Shown: piece after piece, positions 7,124-19,385 of the stretch
Numbering within the stretch: position 1 is the first letter of the stretch
Layout: each line of letters opens with the position of its first letter
Assembly (NCBI RefSeq): GCF_008124615.1
Contig: NZ_VNIB01000001.1
Coordinates: 62,001 to 126,000, forward strand
Length of the DNA: 64,000 nucleotides
Source of the DNA: Geothermobacter ehrlichii
GTDB taxonomy: Bacteria; Desulfobacterota; Desulfuromonadia; Desulfuromonadales; Geothermobacteraceae
Direction of reading: 5' to 3'
The notes under the pieces: model-generated
Seen by the model: only the letters and a program-made list of their open reading frames with translations
Database searches by the model: none
What the model was told of the DNA's origin: nothing
Program-made: the position numbers and the translations under genes

Positions 7124-7573
7124 TCAGGCGGTGCCGGCGGGCGGTTCCGCCTGCTCCTTCTCTTCGGGCGTCTCCTGGGTGCGGATGGCGATGATCTCTT
7201 CCTCCAGTGTCGCCGCCTGATGCCGCAGATCGGTCAGGTGCGCCAGCAGGCCGGAAACTTCGGCGTTGTTCAGGATCTCTCTTTCGCCGCGCTGGTGCAG
7301 ATCGTCGATCATCTTCCCCAGTTCGGTGTGTGCCGAGGAGATCTTCTTGTGCAGCGAGTTCAGGTCGATCTTCTTCTGCACCAGGCGGCTGTACTTGGCT
7401 GCCTTGAAAGTCGCTGTATGCCAGGTGTCGACGGTCGCGTCCCAGAATTTCTCCATGGTCCGGCGGGAATGCTCCTCCGCCGCTTCCTGTTGTTCCTGCT
7501 TTTCTTCCGGTCTTTCTTCCGGTCTTTCTTCCGGTCTTTCTTCCGGTCTTTCTTCCGGTCTTTCCTCAGTCAT
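7124..7573 (-). CDS. Coiled-coil protein with an N-terminal ERPE repeat
   Basis: 149 residues. The first 24 are built from five tandem EERP/ERPE units encoded by a 12-bp DNA repeat. A charged helical body follows (residues 40-130, with heptad-like LNSLHKKISSAHTELGKMIDDLHQ and LRHQAATLEEEIIAI). There is no signal peptide or membrane segment. The ATG at 7573 is preceded by a GGAGG site. The body resembles small conserved coiled-coil proteins of unknown function; I cannot name a family. Because the repeat unit is a multiple of three, copy-number change would lengthen or shorten the N-terminus without a frameshift. Confidence 0.65.
   Translation of the reverse strand: MTEERPEERPEERPEERPEERPEEKQEQQEAAEEHSRRTMEKFWDATVDTWHTATFKAAKYSRLVQKKIDLNSLHKKISSAHTELGKMIDDLHQRGEREILNNAEVSGLLAHLTDLRHQAATLEEEIIAIRTQETPEEKEQAEPPAGTA
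7501..7560. repeat. Five exact copies of a 12-bp tandem repeat
   Basis: The unit TTTCTTCCGGTC occurs five times without a mismatch and is followed by a degenerate sixth start (TTTCCTCAGTC). It encodes the acidic/proline N-terminus of the minus-strand coiled-coil protein. Confidence 0.95.
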
Positions 7574-7657
7574 GGTGTCACCTCCATGAAACTTTGGTTC
7601 AGCTTCGAGCTTATCAGGGGATGTCCCGGCGTCAAGGGGGGGGCGAAAGCAAAAAAC

Positions 7658-7686
7658 TTGCCCGATGTCTGAGGCTGGTCTAAACT
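7658..7686 (+). promoter_or_regulatory. Putative sigma-70 promoter of fbp
   Basis: TTGCCC (7658-7663), a 17-base spacer and TAAACT (7681-7686). It lies 40 bases upstream of the fbp start codon. Confidence 0.45.
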
Positions 7687-7725
7687 TGTCGACGGTTTTT
7701 CAATTCCAATGACAAGGAGGCTTTC

Positions 7726-8667
7726 ATGGTCGCACGCGAACCGGGGACGACGCCGTTTCAGATCGATCTGCGCCGTCATCTGCGCGAGAATGAAGAGGAC
7801 CGGGACCTGACCCGGGTCATCTGCGAGATTGCCACAGCGTCCCGCTATGTCATCCATTCCATCCGGACCGGTGAGCTCGGTGTGGCCGGGACGTCCAACC
7901 TCTACGGCGAGGAACAGCTGGCTCTCGATGTCCTCTCCGACCGCATTTTGCGCAAGCGGCTGGTCCATTCCGGGGTCGTTTCCTCTATCGCCTCCGAGGA
8001 ATCCTCGGAGATTCTCAGCGTCAACCTGACCGGCAAGTACGCCGTCGTCTACGACCCGCTCGACGGCTCCTCTCTGGTCGATGTCAACCTGGCCGTCGGC
8101 ACCATCGTCGGCATCTACCGCGGCGAGGACATCCTGCAGCGGGGCCGCAATCTGGTCGCCGCCCTGTACATTCTCTACGGACCGCGCTGTACCCTGGTCT
8201 ATTCGACGGGGAACGGGGTGCACGAGTTCGCCATGAACGCCCTGATGGAATACACCCTGGTGCAGGAGAACATCCGCATGAAACCTTCCGGTACCATCTA
8301 TTCGCCGGGCGGCCAGCGCAACAAGTACACGCCGGGAGTCGAGAAGCTGGTGCAGGCCCTCGAAGCGAAGGGCTCCAAGCTGCGCTACAGCGGCGGTTTC
8401 GTGCCCGATATCAACCAGATTCTGATCAAGGGGCAGGGGCTGTTCCTCTATCCGCATCTGCAGGACAAGCCGGAAGGCAAGCTGAGGCTGCTCTACGAGC
8501 TGAATCCGATGGCGTTTCTCATCGAGCAGGCCGGCGGTGCCGCCTCCAACGGCCGGGAGCGGATTCTCGACATCGATCCGAAGGCGATCGACCACCGCGA
8601 GCCGGTCTTCATTGGCAGCAAGGAGGATGTTGCCATGGCGGAGAAGTTCGTGCAGGAGTTCGGCTGA
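7726..8667 (+). CDS. fbp: Fructose-1,6-bisphosphatase, class I
   Basis: 313 residues. It hydrolyses fructose-1,6-bisphosphate to fructose-6-phosphate, the committed step of gluconeogenesis, in the cytoplasm. Family motifs are clear: SNLYGEEQLALD, IASEESSEI, YDPLDGSSLVDVN (metal and phosphate binding), the KYTPGVEKLV region, RYSGGFVPDINQIL and the C-terminal ELNPMAFLIEQAGG. AAGGAGG precedes the ATG. It is transcribed alone between a promoter at 7658 and a strong terminator at 8699. For an acetate-using anaerobe this enzyme supports sugar synthesis from TCA intermediates. Confidence 0.95.
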   Translation: MVAREPGTTPFQIDLRRHLRENEEDRDLTRVICEIATASRYVIHSIRTGELGVAGTSNLYGEEQLALDVLSDRILRKRLVHSGVVSSIASEESSEILSVNLTGKYAVVYDPLDGSSLVDVNLAVGTIVGIYRGEDILQRGRNLVAALYILYGPRCTLVYSTGNGVHEFAMNALMEYTLVQENIRMKPSGTIYSPGGQRNKYTPGVEKLVQALEAKGSKLRYSGGFVPDINQILIKGQGLFLYPHLQDKPEGKLRLLYELNPMAFLIEQAGGAASNGRERILDIDPKAIDHREPVFIGSKEDVAMAEKFVQEFG

Positions 8668-8698
8668 GCCGGCCTTGCTCTTGTCCCGAGGGTGCAAC

Positions 8699-8735
8699 AA
8701 AAAAGCCCGGAAGCTGTCGCTTCCGGGCTTTTTTT
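8699..8735. terminator. Bidirectional terminator between fbp and korC
   Basis: The stem GCCCGGAAGC/GCTTCCGGGC (8705-8714 with 8719-8728) has a four-base loop. It is preceded by six As and followed by seven Ts, so it serves both convergent transcripts. Confidence 0.92.
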
Positions 8736-8757
8736 CGGACGTTGCCGTAGCCAGCCG

Positions 8758-9309
8758 TCAGGAGGCCATGGCCGCCTTGACGGTTTCGAAGCCGAGGTTG
8801 TAGGCCTTTTCGTTCAGCTCCTTGAAGGCGGCCGGCACGCGGGACAGAACCGCCTTCAGGCCCGATTCGCGCTTGACGACATCGGTCAGGGCGATCATGG
8901 CGCCCAGGGCGACGACGTTGGCGACGATGGCCCGGCCGATCTCCTCCTGGGCGATGCGCATGATGGGAATTCGGACCACCCGGAAGTCACCTTCCGGCAC
9001 GTTGGGCACGAAATCCTCATCGAGCAGCAGCAGGCCACCAGGCTTGATGCCGTTGGCGTATTTGTCGCAGGCTTCCTGGGTCATGGCCAGGCAGGCGTCG
9101 ACGATGGTCGCCTTCGGATAGTCGATGGGGCCGTCGGAGATGATGACCTCTGACTTGGAGGCGCCGCCGCGGGCCTCAGGGCCGTAGCTCTGGGACTGAA
9201 CGGCGCTCTTGCCTTCGACGATGGTCGCCGCCTCGGCGAGAATGATGCCGGCGGTGATCAGACCCTGACCACCCGCACCGGAAAACCGAATTTCATAACG
9301 TTCAGACAT
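8758..9309 (-). CDS. korC: 2-oxoglutarate:ferredoxin oxidoreductase, gamma subunit
   Basis: 183 residues. The GAGGQGLITAG motif at residues 11-21 and SYGPEARGGASKSEV are typical of the gamma domain of 2-oxoacid:ferredoxin oxidoreductases. It is the last gene of a korD-korA-korB-korC operon. The complex oxidatively decarboxylates 2-oxoglutarate with CoA to succinyl-CoA and passes electrons to ferredoxin, and is reversible. The ribosome site GGAGGAGAA is strong. A 28-base gap separates it from korB. The substrate choice (2-oxoglutarate rather than pyruvate or branched 2-oxoacids) is inferred from the four-gene layout and the neighbouring TCA genes. Confidence 0.9.
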   Translation of the reverse strand: MSERYEIRFSGAGGQGLITAGIILAEAATIVEGKSAVQSQSYGPEARGGASKSEVIISDGPIDYPKATIVDACLAMTQEACDKYANGIKPGGLLLLDEDFVPNVPEGDFRVVRIPIMRIAQEEIGRAIVANVVALGAMIALTDVVKRESGLKAVLSRVPAAFKELNEKAYNLGFETVKAAMAS

Positions 9310-9337
9310 GGTTTTCTCCTCCTGTGGTGGATGGTGA

Positions 9338-10153
9338 TCAGGCGCCCTGCGCCCGCTCGATGACCTGCTGATACTGGGCGGTGTACTCGGGGCGCTCTTC
9401 CTTGAACAGCACGCCGGTCAGGATCTTGCCCTCGAGCTGCTCTGCGCTCATCTTGCTGGCGGCCGCGACCGGCACCGTCATGTCCTTCAGACGTTTCATC
9501 ATGTCGACCACCGAACGGAACTTGTTGCGCCGCCCGTAGGTCGTCGGGCAGTCGTCGATGATCTCGATGACCGCCATCCCCTTGTGCCGGATGCCCTCGG
9601 CGATCAGCTTGTCGATCTGGGTGGCGTGGAAGGCGGTGGTGCGGGCGACGAAGGTGGCGCCGGCGCCGATGGCCAGTTTGCTGATGTCGAAGGTCGGATC
9701 AGGGTTGCCGTAGGGGGTGGTGGAGGCCATGTCCCCGGTCGGCGTGGTCGGCGAGAACTGGCCGCCGGTCATGCCGTAGATGTAGTTGTTCATGACGACA
9801 TAGGTCATGTCGATGTTGCGCCGGCAGGCATGGATGAAGTGGTTGCCTCCGATGGCGGTGCCGTCGCCGTCACCACCGACGACGATGACGGTCATATCGG
9901 GGCGGGCCATCTTGACGCCGGTGGCGAAGGCCGCGGCGCGACCGTGCGCGGTGTGCAGGGTGCAGGCGTCCAGGTAGCCGGGCATGCGGCTGGCGCAGCC
10001 GATGCCGGAAACGATGGCAGTCTTGCTGCGATCGAGCTCGCAGGCGTCCATGGCCCGGATCAGGCCCTTCATGACAATGCCGTGACCGCAGCCGGGGCAC
10101 CAGATGTGCGGCAGCTTGCCCGGGCGGATCGATTTTTCGTAATCGTATGCCAT
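9338..10153 (-). CDS. korB: 2-oxoglutarate:ferredoxin oxidoreductase, beta subunit (TPP-binding)
   Basis: 271 residues. WCPGCGHG (residues 18-25) and the thiamine-pyrophosphate motif VVGGDGDGTAIGGNHFIHACRRN are diagnostic of the beta subunit, which carries TPP and an iron-sulfur cluster. Its start overlaps the korA stop by one base (TAATG) and GGAGG lies upstream, so translation is coupled. It works with korA, korC and korD as a cytoplasmic ferredoxin-reducing complex. Confidence 0.93.
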   Translation of the reverse strand: MAYDYEKSIRPGKLPHIWCPGCGHGIVMKGLIRAMDACELDRSKTAIVSGIGCASRMPGYLDACTLHTAHGRAAAFATGVKMARPDMTVIVVGGDGDGTAIGGNHFIHACRRNIDMTYVVMNNYIYGMTGGQFSPTTPTGDMASTTPYGNPDPTFDISKLAIGAGATFVARTTAFHATQIDKLIAEGIRHKGMAVIEIIDDCPTTYGRRNKFRSVVDMMKRLKDMTVPVAAASKMSAEQLEGKILTGVLFKEERPEYTAQYQQVIERAQGA

Positions 10154-11286
10154 TAGAGTACCTCCTTGACCCGGTCCATGATCTGGCCGGGATTGATCGG
10201 TTCACCGTCGACCCGGTTGATGCCGGTAATGGTGCAGGCGTCCTTGGCGACGCGCTCGACCTCGTAGATCATCTGTCCCAGGTTCAGCTCGGGAACGATG
10301 ATCGCCTTGGCCTGCCGGGCCAGTTCGGCGGTCCGCTTCTCCGGGAAGGGCCAGAGGGTGATGGGACGGAACAGGCCGGCCTTGATGCCTTCCTTGCGCA
10401 GCTCGTTGACCGCGTAGCGGGCGGAACGGGAGGTGGAGCCGAAGGCCCAGATGATGACATCGGCGTCCTCGGTCTGGTACTCCTCGTTCTTCTCGATTTC
10501 GTCCACGTGGTCCATGACCTTGGCGATCTGCCGGCGCTCCTCGGCGTCGACCAGTTCGGCCTTGGTGGTGGGGAAGCCGTCGGGAGCCTTGTTCAGGCCG
10601 GTGACGTGGAACTTGTAGCCGGAGCCGAAGGCGGCCAGGGGCGGAACCTGACCCTGGGTCGGGTCGTAGGGCTTGTAGTCTTCGGCGGCAACGGTCGGAG
10701 CGCTGCGGTCGATGACTTCCAGTTCGCCCGGTTCGGGGAACTCGACCCGCTCGCGCATGTGGCCGACGATCTCATCGTAGAGAATCTGTACCGGCATGCG
10801 GAACTTTTCGGCCAGGTTGAAGGCGCGGACGGTTTCCTCGAAGATCTCCTGGCAGGAGGCCGGGGCGACGGCGATGGCGGCGTGGTCGCCATGGGTGCCC
10901 CACTTGGCCTGCATGACGTCGGACTGGCCGGGACCGGTCGGCATGCCGGTCGAGGGACCGCCGCGCATGACGTTGACGATGACGATGGGAACCTCGGCGA
11001 TGCAGGCATAGCCGATCAGTTCCTGCTTGAGGGACATGCCGGGGCCCGAAGTGGCGGTCAGGGCCTTGGACCCGGCCAGGGAAGCGCCGATGACCGAAGC
11101 GATGGCGCCGATTTCGTCTTCCATCTGAATGAACTTGCCACCGACTTTCGGCAGTTCTCCCGACAGCACTTCCGCCACCTCGGTCGACGGGGTGATCGGA
11201 TAGCCGCCGAAGAACTTGCAGCCGGCGTAAATGGCGCCATGGGCGCACGCGTCGTTCCCCTGAAGGAGTGCAACTTTCTTTGCCAC
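10153..11286 (-). CDS. korA: 2-oxoglutarate:ferredoxin oxidoreductase, alpha subunit
   Basis: 377 residues starting at GTG (11286) after GGAGGA. The N-terminal LQGNDACAHGAIYAGCKFFGGYPITPSTEV and TSGPGMSLKQELIGYA segments match the pyrimidine-binding/CoA-site domain of the alpha subunit. It pairs with korB to form the catalytic core. It lies 22 bases downstream of the ferredoxin subunit gene. In related anaerobes this enzyme replaces the NAD-linked 2-oxoglutarate dehydrogenase. Confidence 0.93.
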   Translation of the reverse strand: MAKKVALLQGNDACAHGAIYAGCKFFGGYPITPSTEVAEVLSGELPKVGGKFIQMEDEIGAIASVIGASLAGSKALTATSGPGMSLKQELIGYACIAEVPIVIVNVMRGGPSTGMPTGPGQSDVMQAKWGTHGDHAAIAVAPASCQEIFEETVRAFNLAEKFRMPVQILYDEIVGHMRERVEFPEPGELEVIDRSAPTVAAEDYKPYDPTQGQVPPLAAFGSGYKFHVTGLNKAPDGFPTTKAELVDAEERRQIAKVMDHVDEIEKNEEYQTEDADVIIWAFGSTSRSARYAVNELRKEGIKAGLFRPITLWPFPEKRTAELARQAKAIIVPELNLGQMIYEVERVAKDACTITGINRVDGEPINPGQIMDRVKEVL

Positions 11287-11308
11287 TGGATCCTTCCTCC
11301 TCTATGAA

Positions 11309-11509
11309 TTAAGCAACCTTGGTGACTTTGATGGCGAAGTCGGGGCAGCGCAGTTCGCACTGCATGCAGGCGATACAGGCTTCCGGCTTGGCGGCTTTGA
11401 CGACAAAGAGATCCATCTCGAGTACCTTGGTCGGGCAGAATTCGACACAGATGCTGCAGCCCTTGCAGTATTTCTCGATGATCTCGACTTCTCCTTTGGC
11501 CTTGCTCAT
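11309..11509 (-). CDS. korD: 2-oxoglutarate:ferredoxin oxidoreductase, ferredoxin-like delta subunit
   Basis: 66 residues with two [4Fe-4S] motifs: CKGCSICVEFCP and CIACMQCELRCP. It transfers electrons from the TPP-bearing core to ferredoxin. It is the first gene of the kor operon; AAAGGAG precedes its ATG. A degenerate copy of the palindromic operator found before mdh and icd lies about 90 bases upstream, at the same distance as in those genes. Confidence 0.92.
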   Translation of the reverse strand: MSKAKGEVEIIEKYCKGCSICVEFCPTKVLEMDLFVVKAAKPEACIACMQCELRCPDFAIKVTKVA

Positions 11510-11597
11510 TCCGGTCTATCTCCTTTGGTTTGATAACCGCCCGACGGCGGCAACTTAAAGCGGCGGAATGTTACCACAAGCGGCGGATTGGTGCCAG

Positions 11598-11612
11598 GGT
11601 ATATTGTCTACG
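11598..11612 (-). promoter_or_regulatory. Degenerate TCA-type operator before korDABC
   Basis: On the minus strand the site reads C-GTAGAC-A-ATATAC-C, matching the 13-base core GTATAC-A-GTATAC at 11 positions. A weak -10 (TATACC, 11603-11598) with a TGTCGA 17 bases upstream overlaps it. The site ends 89 bases before the korD ATG, compared with 92 for mdh and 91 for icd. The -35 register seen in the other three promoters is not kept. Confidence 0.4.
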
Positions 11613-11672
11613 TCATTTTTTCGACAGACTGCAAAAAACGTTGAGGCAGACTGAATTTTTCTCCGGGCGAAA

Positions 11673-11703
11673 AAGGAAGAAGGGCAATGTCGCCATTGCC
11701 CTT
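11673..11703 (-). terminator. Rho-independent terminator of mdh
   Basis: The stem AAGGGCAATG/CATTGCCCTT (11680-11689 with 11694-11703) has a TCGC-type loop. On the minus strand it is followed by CTTCCTTTTTC. It begins about 30 bases after the mdh stop. Confidence 0.8.
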
Positions 11704-11733
11704 CCTGTCAGCCGATGTGGTTACGACAGGGCA

Positions 11734-12834
<1,101 letters not shown>

Positions 12835-12954
12835 TTAGCCTTTTTGCCCTGCGGGCGGCAACGAAAATCGTTGTCCGTCGCCTTGCGGGCCGCCGGTTTC
12901 CGGTCCGTTGTTTCGTTGCTGACGCAATCACGGCGGCAAAAGCGGCCGAATGCA

Positions 12955-12982
12955 GAAAGACCCGCCGGCAGGCGGGTCTTTC
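12955..12982 (-). terminator. Terminator after icd
   Basis: The stem GAAAGACCCGCC/GGCGGGTCTTTC (12955-12966 with 12971-12982) has a four-base loop and begins 18 bases past the icd stop. The T-run on the minus strand is short, so efficiency is uncertain. Confidence 0.65.
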
Positions 12983-13000
12983 CGTTTTTCATTTATCGGT

Positions 13001-15359
<2,359 letters not shown>

Positions 15360-15448
15360 GGAAAAATGCGGACGGTGGCAGTAGAGGAAAAGGGGGCGTG
15401 ATGACTGGCGCGGCCGGGAAGTTTTCGCTGCCGTATCGCCAGCCGCAA

Positions 15449-15474
15449 CCGTTTTTCGGAACCCTGAAAAACGG
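15449..15474. other. Hairpin downstream of the LysM gene
   Basis: CCGTTTTTC and GAAAAACGG pair perfectly around an eight-base loop, 28 bases past the LysM gene stop. There is no T-run after the stem, so a terminator role is doubtful. Confidence 0.35.
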
Positions 15475-15501
15475 ACCCGGAAAACGGGGAGAATGGCGGG
15501 C

Positions 15502-16179
15502 TCAGTCCTTTCTGAGTCGACCGAAGAAAGGGCTTTTTTCCGCTTCCGAGCGGGCCGCCTTCAGGTCGCCCGGTTCGAAGTCGCGGGGCACCGACAGCTC
15601 CTGGCCCGGGTAGATCTTTCGCGGGTCGGTGAGCTGGTCCCGGTTGGCCTTGTAGAGCAGCGGCCAGAGGAAGGGGTCGCCGTAGACTTCCGGTCTGGCG
15701 GCGATGGCCGGCAGGGTGTCCCCCCTGACGACCCGGTAGCGGGTGACCTTTTTCGGGGTCGGGGGTTTCGGCTTGACGGTCTTGTGTTTGACGGTCTTCT
15801 TGCGGGTGGTGGCTTCGGTGCGGCGGCGGGCCTCTTCTTCCTTCTTGCGCCGCTCTTCCCTTTCCTTTTGGATCCGGGCGAGTTCCTCTTCGGCCCGATT
15901 CTTGCGGGCCTGCCTGGCGGCCAGACGTGCCTGCGCCGTGGCGAAAGGAAGGAGTTTCTGCGCCGCTTCGTACTTGCCGTCGGCAACCAGATCTTCCGCT
16001 TTCTCCAGTGCCGCCTTGGCGGCCTGGTATTCCTGGCCGGCGTACCGGGGAGCGCCGGCGGCGTAGGCGCGGGCCATGGCGCTCCGGGCGGCATCAAGTT
16101 CCCTGACCGGCGGCCTTGCGCAGCCGCCGGTCAGCAGAATCAGCAGAAGCAGAAGGGATGTCGCGGCAAGACGAGCCAT
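15502..16179 (-). CDS. LysM-domain lipoprotein
   Basis: 225 residues. The signal peptide ends in a lipobox LLTGGC, followed by an Ala-rich helical region (about 30-100) and a long Lys/Glu/Arg-rich charged stretch (about 100-150). A C-terminal LysM domain follows (TRYRVVRGDTLPAIA ... YPGQELSVP, about 150-200) that would bind peptidoglycan. It is likely anchored in a membrane with the LysM reaching the wall. I chose ATG 16179 because it starts the signal peptide directly. It begins 13 bases after the aspS stop and is probably in the same transcript. Confidence 0.82.
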   Translation of the reverse strand: MARLAATSLLLLLILLTGGCARPPVRELDAARSAMARAYAAGAPRYAGQEYQAAKAALEKAEDLVADGKYEAAQKLLPFATAQARLAARQARKNRAEEELARIQKEREERRKKEEEARRRTEATTRKKTVKHKTVKPKPPTPKKVTRYRVVRGDTLPAIAARPEVYGDPFLWPLLYKANRDQLTDPRKIYPGQELSVPRDFEPGDLKAARSEAEKSPFFGRLRKD

Positions 16180-16192
16180 GGCGTTTGTCAGC

Positions 16193-17989
16193 TCAGTCCG
16201 ATTTTTTCGCCCGTGCGGCCAGCCGGATGCCGAGTTCGCGCAACTGGGCCTCATCCACCGGTCCCGGCGCCTCGGAAAGAAGGCAGGTGGCCTTCTGGGT
16301 TTTCGGGAAGGCGATGACGTCGCGGATCGAGTCGGTGCCGGCCAGGATCATGGTCAGCCGGTCGAGGCCGAAAGCGATGCCGCCGTGCGGAGGTGCGCCG
16401 TACTTGAGGGCGTCGAGCAGGAAGCCGAACTTGGCCCGGGCCTCTTCTTCGCCGATGCCGAGCAGTTCGAACATCCGCTGCTGGATGCTCTGGTCGTGGA
16501 TACGGATCGAGCCGCCGCCGATCTCGCTGCCGTTGAGCACCAGGTCGTAGGCCTTGGCCCGCGCCCTGCCCGGGTCGGAGTCGAGCAGGGGGATATCCTC
16601 GTCCATGGGAGCGGTGAAGGGGTGGTGGACGGCGACGTAGCGCTTTTCCTCCTCGTCCCATTCGAAGAGGGGGAAGTCGGTGATCCAGACAAAGCGGAAA
16701 TCGTCCTTCTTCGCCAGCCCCAGTTTCTGGCCGAGATGCTGGCGCAGCCTGCCGAGGGCCTCGTTGGCGATGGCGGCCGTGTCGGCGACGAAGAGGAGCA
16801 GGTCGCCCTTTTCGGCCTGCAGCGCCTGTTCGATCGCTTTCAGCTCGTCCGGCTGGAAGAACTTTGCGATGGGGGACTGCCAGCCGTCGTCCGTCATCTT
16901 GACCCAGGCCAGCCCCTTGGCGCCATAGATGGCGACGAAGGCGGTCAGGTCGTCCAGCTCCTTGCGGGAGAAGCTGGCGCCGCCGGGAACCCGGATCGCC
17001 TTGACCAGCCCGCCCTTGCCGGCGACATCGGCGAACACCTTGAAGCCGCATCCGCGGACGATCTCCGTCAGGTCGACCAGCTCGAGGCCGAAGCGCAGGT
17101 CGGGATTGTCGACACCGTAGCGGTCGAGGGCCTCGGCGTAGGTCATGCGCGGCATCGGCAGGGGAACCTCGACTCCGATGCATTCGCTGAAGACCCGGGC
17201 GATCATCCCTTCCATGATCGCCATGACGTCATCCCGGTCGACGAAGCTCATTTCGCAGTCGATCTGGGTGAATTCGGGCTGCCGGTCGGCCCGCAGATCC
17301 TCGTCGCGGAAGCACTTGACGATCTGGGCGTAGCGGTCGAAACCGGACACCATCAGCAGCTGCTTGAAGATCTGGGGCGACTGCGGCAGGGCGTAGAAGG
17401 TGCCCGGGTTGACCCGGCTCGGCACCAGGTAGTCACGGGCACCTTCTGGCGTGCTCTTGGTCAGGACCGGCGTCTCGATGTCGAGAAAGCCGTTCTCGTC
17501 CAGGTAGTTGCGTACCGTGCGTGTGACCTTGTGCCGCAGCATCAGGCAGTTCTGGACGGCGGGCCGGCGCAGGTCGAGGTAGCGGTATTTCAGCCGCAGG
17601 TTTTCCGCGACCTCGGTGTACTCGTCGAGCATGAAAGGCGGGGTTTCGGCTCGGTTGAGGATGCGCAGTTCCGAAACCTCGATCTCGACTTCTCCGGTCT
17701 TCATTTTCGGATTGACCGTCCCCTCGGGACGGGGCGAGACCTTGCCCAGGGCCGCCACCACCCACTCGTTGCGGACCTTGTCAGCCTTGGCGTGCGCCTC
17801 GGGATCGCGGTCTGGATCGAGGGCGAGCTGCACGATGCCGGTGCGGTCGCGAAGATCGATGAAAATCAGGCCGCCGTGGTCGCGGCGGCGCTGGACCCAG
17901 CCCATGAGGCAGACCTGCTCGCCGATGTGGGAGGCGTTGAGGTCCCCGCAGTAATGGGTGCGTTTCCAGGAGCCAAGAATGTCGTTCAC
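16193..17989 (-). CDS. aspS: Aspartyl-tRNA synthetase
   Basis: 598 residues, the length of bacterial AspRS with its GAD insert. It has the N-terminal anticodon-binding OB fold ([25 protein letters not shown]), class II motif 2 ([23 protein letters not shown]) and motif 3 ([15 protein letters not shown]). It charges tRNA-Asp (and possibly tRNA-Asn in organisms lacking AsnRS, which cannot be judged here). It follows hisS on the same strand after 133 bases without a gene. Confidence 0.97.
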   Translation of the reverse strand: MNDILGSWKRTHYCGDLNASHIGEQVCLMGWVQRRRDHGGLIFIDLRDRTGIVQLALDPDRDPEAHAKADKVRNEWVVAALGKVSPRPEGTVNPKMKTGEVEIEVSELRILNRAETPPFMLDEYTEVAENLRLKYRYLDLRRPAVQNCLMLRHKVTRTVRNYLDENGFLDIETPVLTKSTPEGARDYLVPSRVNPGTFYALPQSPQIFKQLLMVSGFDRYAQIVKCFRDEDLRADRQPEFTQIDCEMSFVDRDDVMAIMEGMIARVFSECIGVEVPLPMPRMTYAEALDRYGVDNPDLRFGLELVDLTEIVRGCGFKVFADVAGKGGLVKAIRVPGGASFSRKELDDLTAFVAIYGAKGLAWVKMTDDGWQSPIAKFFQPDELKAIEQALQAEKGDLLLFVADTAAIANEALGRLRQHLGQKLGLAKKDDFRFVWITDFPLFEWDEEEKRYVAVHHPFTAPMDEDIPLLDSDPGRARAKAYDLVLNGSEIGGGSIRIHDQSIQQRMFELLGIGEEEARAKFGFLLDALKYGAPPHGGIAFGLDRLTMILAGTDSIRDVIAFPKTQKATCLLSEAPGPVDEAQLRELGIRLAARAKKSD

Positions 17990-18122
17990 GGAATGTCGTC
18001 CTCCGAATGGTTCTGTGAAAGATATTGGAAAAAACTGCCCGCCAAGTTCGCGGCCCTCGGCTGGGCGATGGGCTGCTTCCTGGACCGAAACAGGAAATTA
18101 TAGGAACGGCCGCAGCGCAGCG

Positions 18123-19385
18123 TCAAGCGTTGCTCTTCAATTCGTTCAGAAGATTCAGCCCTTTCGGGTCGAGCCGGATGTCGCGCTGGCTGCCGTCGTT
18201 CATGTCGCGCAACGGCGCGCTGCCCCGGCCCAGTTCGTCTTCGCCCAGAATCAGCACCCGCCGGGCCTGCAGCTTGTCGGCCCGCCTGAGCTGCGACTTG
18301 AGGCTGCCGCAGCGATAGTCCATTTCGGCCCGGATGCCGTTGCGCTGCAGCAGGGACATGAGGCGAAAGGCTTCCCTGGCCGCGTCCTCGCCCAGAGCGG
18401 CGATGAAAATCTCCGGTCCTTCCGGCTTCAGGCCGTCCGTTCCCTTGAGCAGGGCGAGGCGCTCTACTCCCATGGCGAAGCCGATGCCGGGCAGGTCGGG
18501 TCCGCCCAGCTGCCGAATGAGGCCGTCGTAGCGGCCGCCGGCGGCGACGGCGCTCTGGGCGCCGAGGTGGCGGGTGACCAGTTCGAAGGTGGTCTTGGTG
18601 TAGTAGTCGAGGCCGCGCACCATGCGGGGGTTGACGCTGAACGGCAGCCGCAGGCTTTCCAGGTGCAGCCTGACCTGCCGGAAGTGCTCCTCGCAGTCGG
18701 AGCAGAGATGGTCGAGCACCGAGGACGCTTCCGCCGTCGCCGCCAGGCAACCCGGGACCTTGCAATCGAGAACCCGCAGGGGATTGGTGACGTAGCGGCG
18801 GCGGCAGTCGTCACACAGCTGGTCGAGGCGCTGCTCGATGAAGCGGATCAGGTTGTCGCGGTAGTCCGGGCGGCACTGCGGGCAGCCGAGGGAGTTGATC
18901 TGCAGCTCGACGTCGAGCAGCCCGATGCTGTCGAAATAGTGCAGCAGCATGGCCAGCACCTGGGCGTCGATCTTCGGATCGTCGATGCCGATGACCTCGG
19001 CGCCGATCTGGTGGAACTGGCGGTAACGCCCTTTCTGCGGTCGTTCGTAGCGGAACATGGGGCCGCAGTAGAAGAGCTTGGCCACCTGGTCCACGGCGTG
19101 CATGCGGTGCTGGATGTAGGACCGCATGACCGGTGCCGTCCCTTCCGGCCGCAGGGTCAGGGATTGGCCGTTGCGGTCCTCGAAGGTGTACATCTCCTTT
19201 TCGACGATGTCGGTCGTCTCGCCGATGGAGCGGCAGAAGAGTTCGGTCTTTTCGACGATGGGGGTGCGGATCTCCCGGAAACCGTAGAAAGAGAAGACCC
19301 GCCGGGCCGTCGCCTCCAGCTCCTGCCAGAGGGGCGTTTCCGCCGGCAGGATGTCGTTCATGCCCTTGACGCCTGCAATGCTCAC
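18123..19385 (-). CDS. hisS: Histidyl-tRNA synthetase
   Basis: 420 residues. It opens with VKGMNDILPAETPLWQ and has class II motif 2 (FRYERPQKGRYRQFHQIGAEVIG), the histidine motif RMVRGLDYYTKTTFEL and a C-terminal anticodon-binding domain. The ATG overlaps the stop of the upstream adenylate cyclase gene by four bases, so its expression is tied to the signalling genes at 19382-24714. This pairing of a tRNA synthetase with cyclic-nucleotide enzymes in one run is unusual. Confidence 0.97.
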   Translation of the reverse strand: MSIAGVKGMNDILPAETPLWQELEATARRVFSFYGFREIRTPIVEKTELFCRSIGETTDIVEKEMYTFEDRNGQSLTLRPEGTAPVMRSYIQHRMHAVDQVAKLFYCGPMFRYERPQKGRYRQFHQIGAEVIGIDDPKIDAQVLAMLLHYFDSIGLLDVELQINSLGCPQCRPDYRDNLIRFIEQRLDQLCDDCRRRYVTNPLRVLDCKVPGCLAATAEASSVLDHLCSDCEEHFRQVRLHLESLRLPFSVNPRMVRGLDYYTKTTFELVTRHLGAQSAVAAGGRYDGLIRQLGGPDLPGIGFAMGVERLALLKGTDGLKPEGPEIFIAALGEDAAREAFRLMSLLQRNGIRAEMDYRCGSLKSQLRRADKLQARRVLILGEDELGRGSAPLRDMNDGSQRDIRLDPKGLNLLNELKSNA

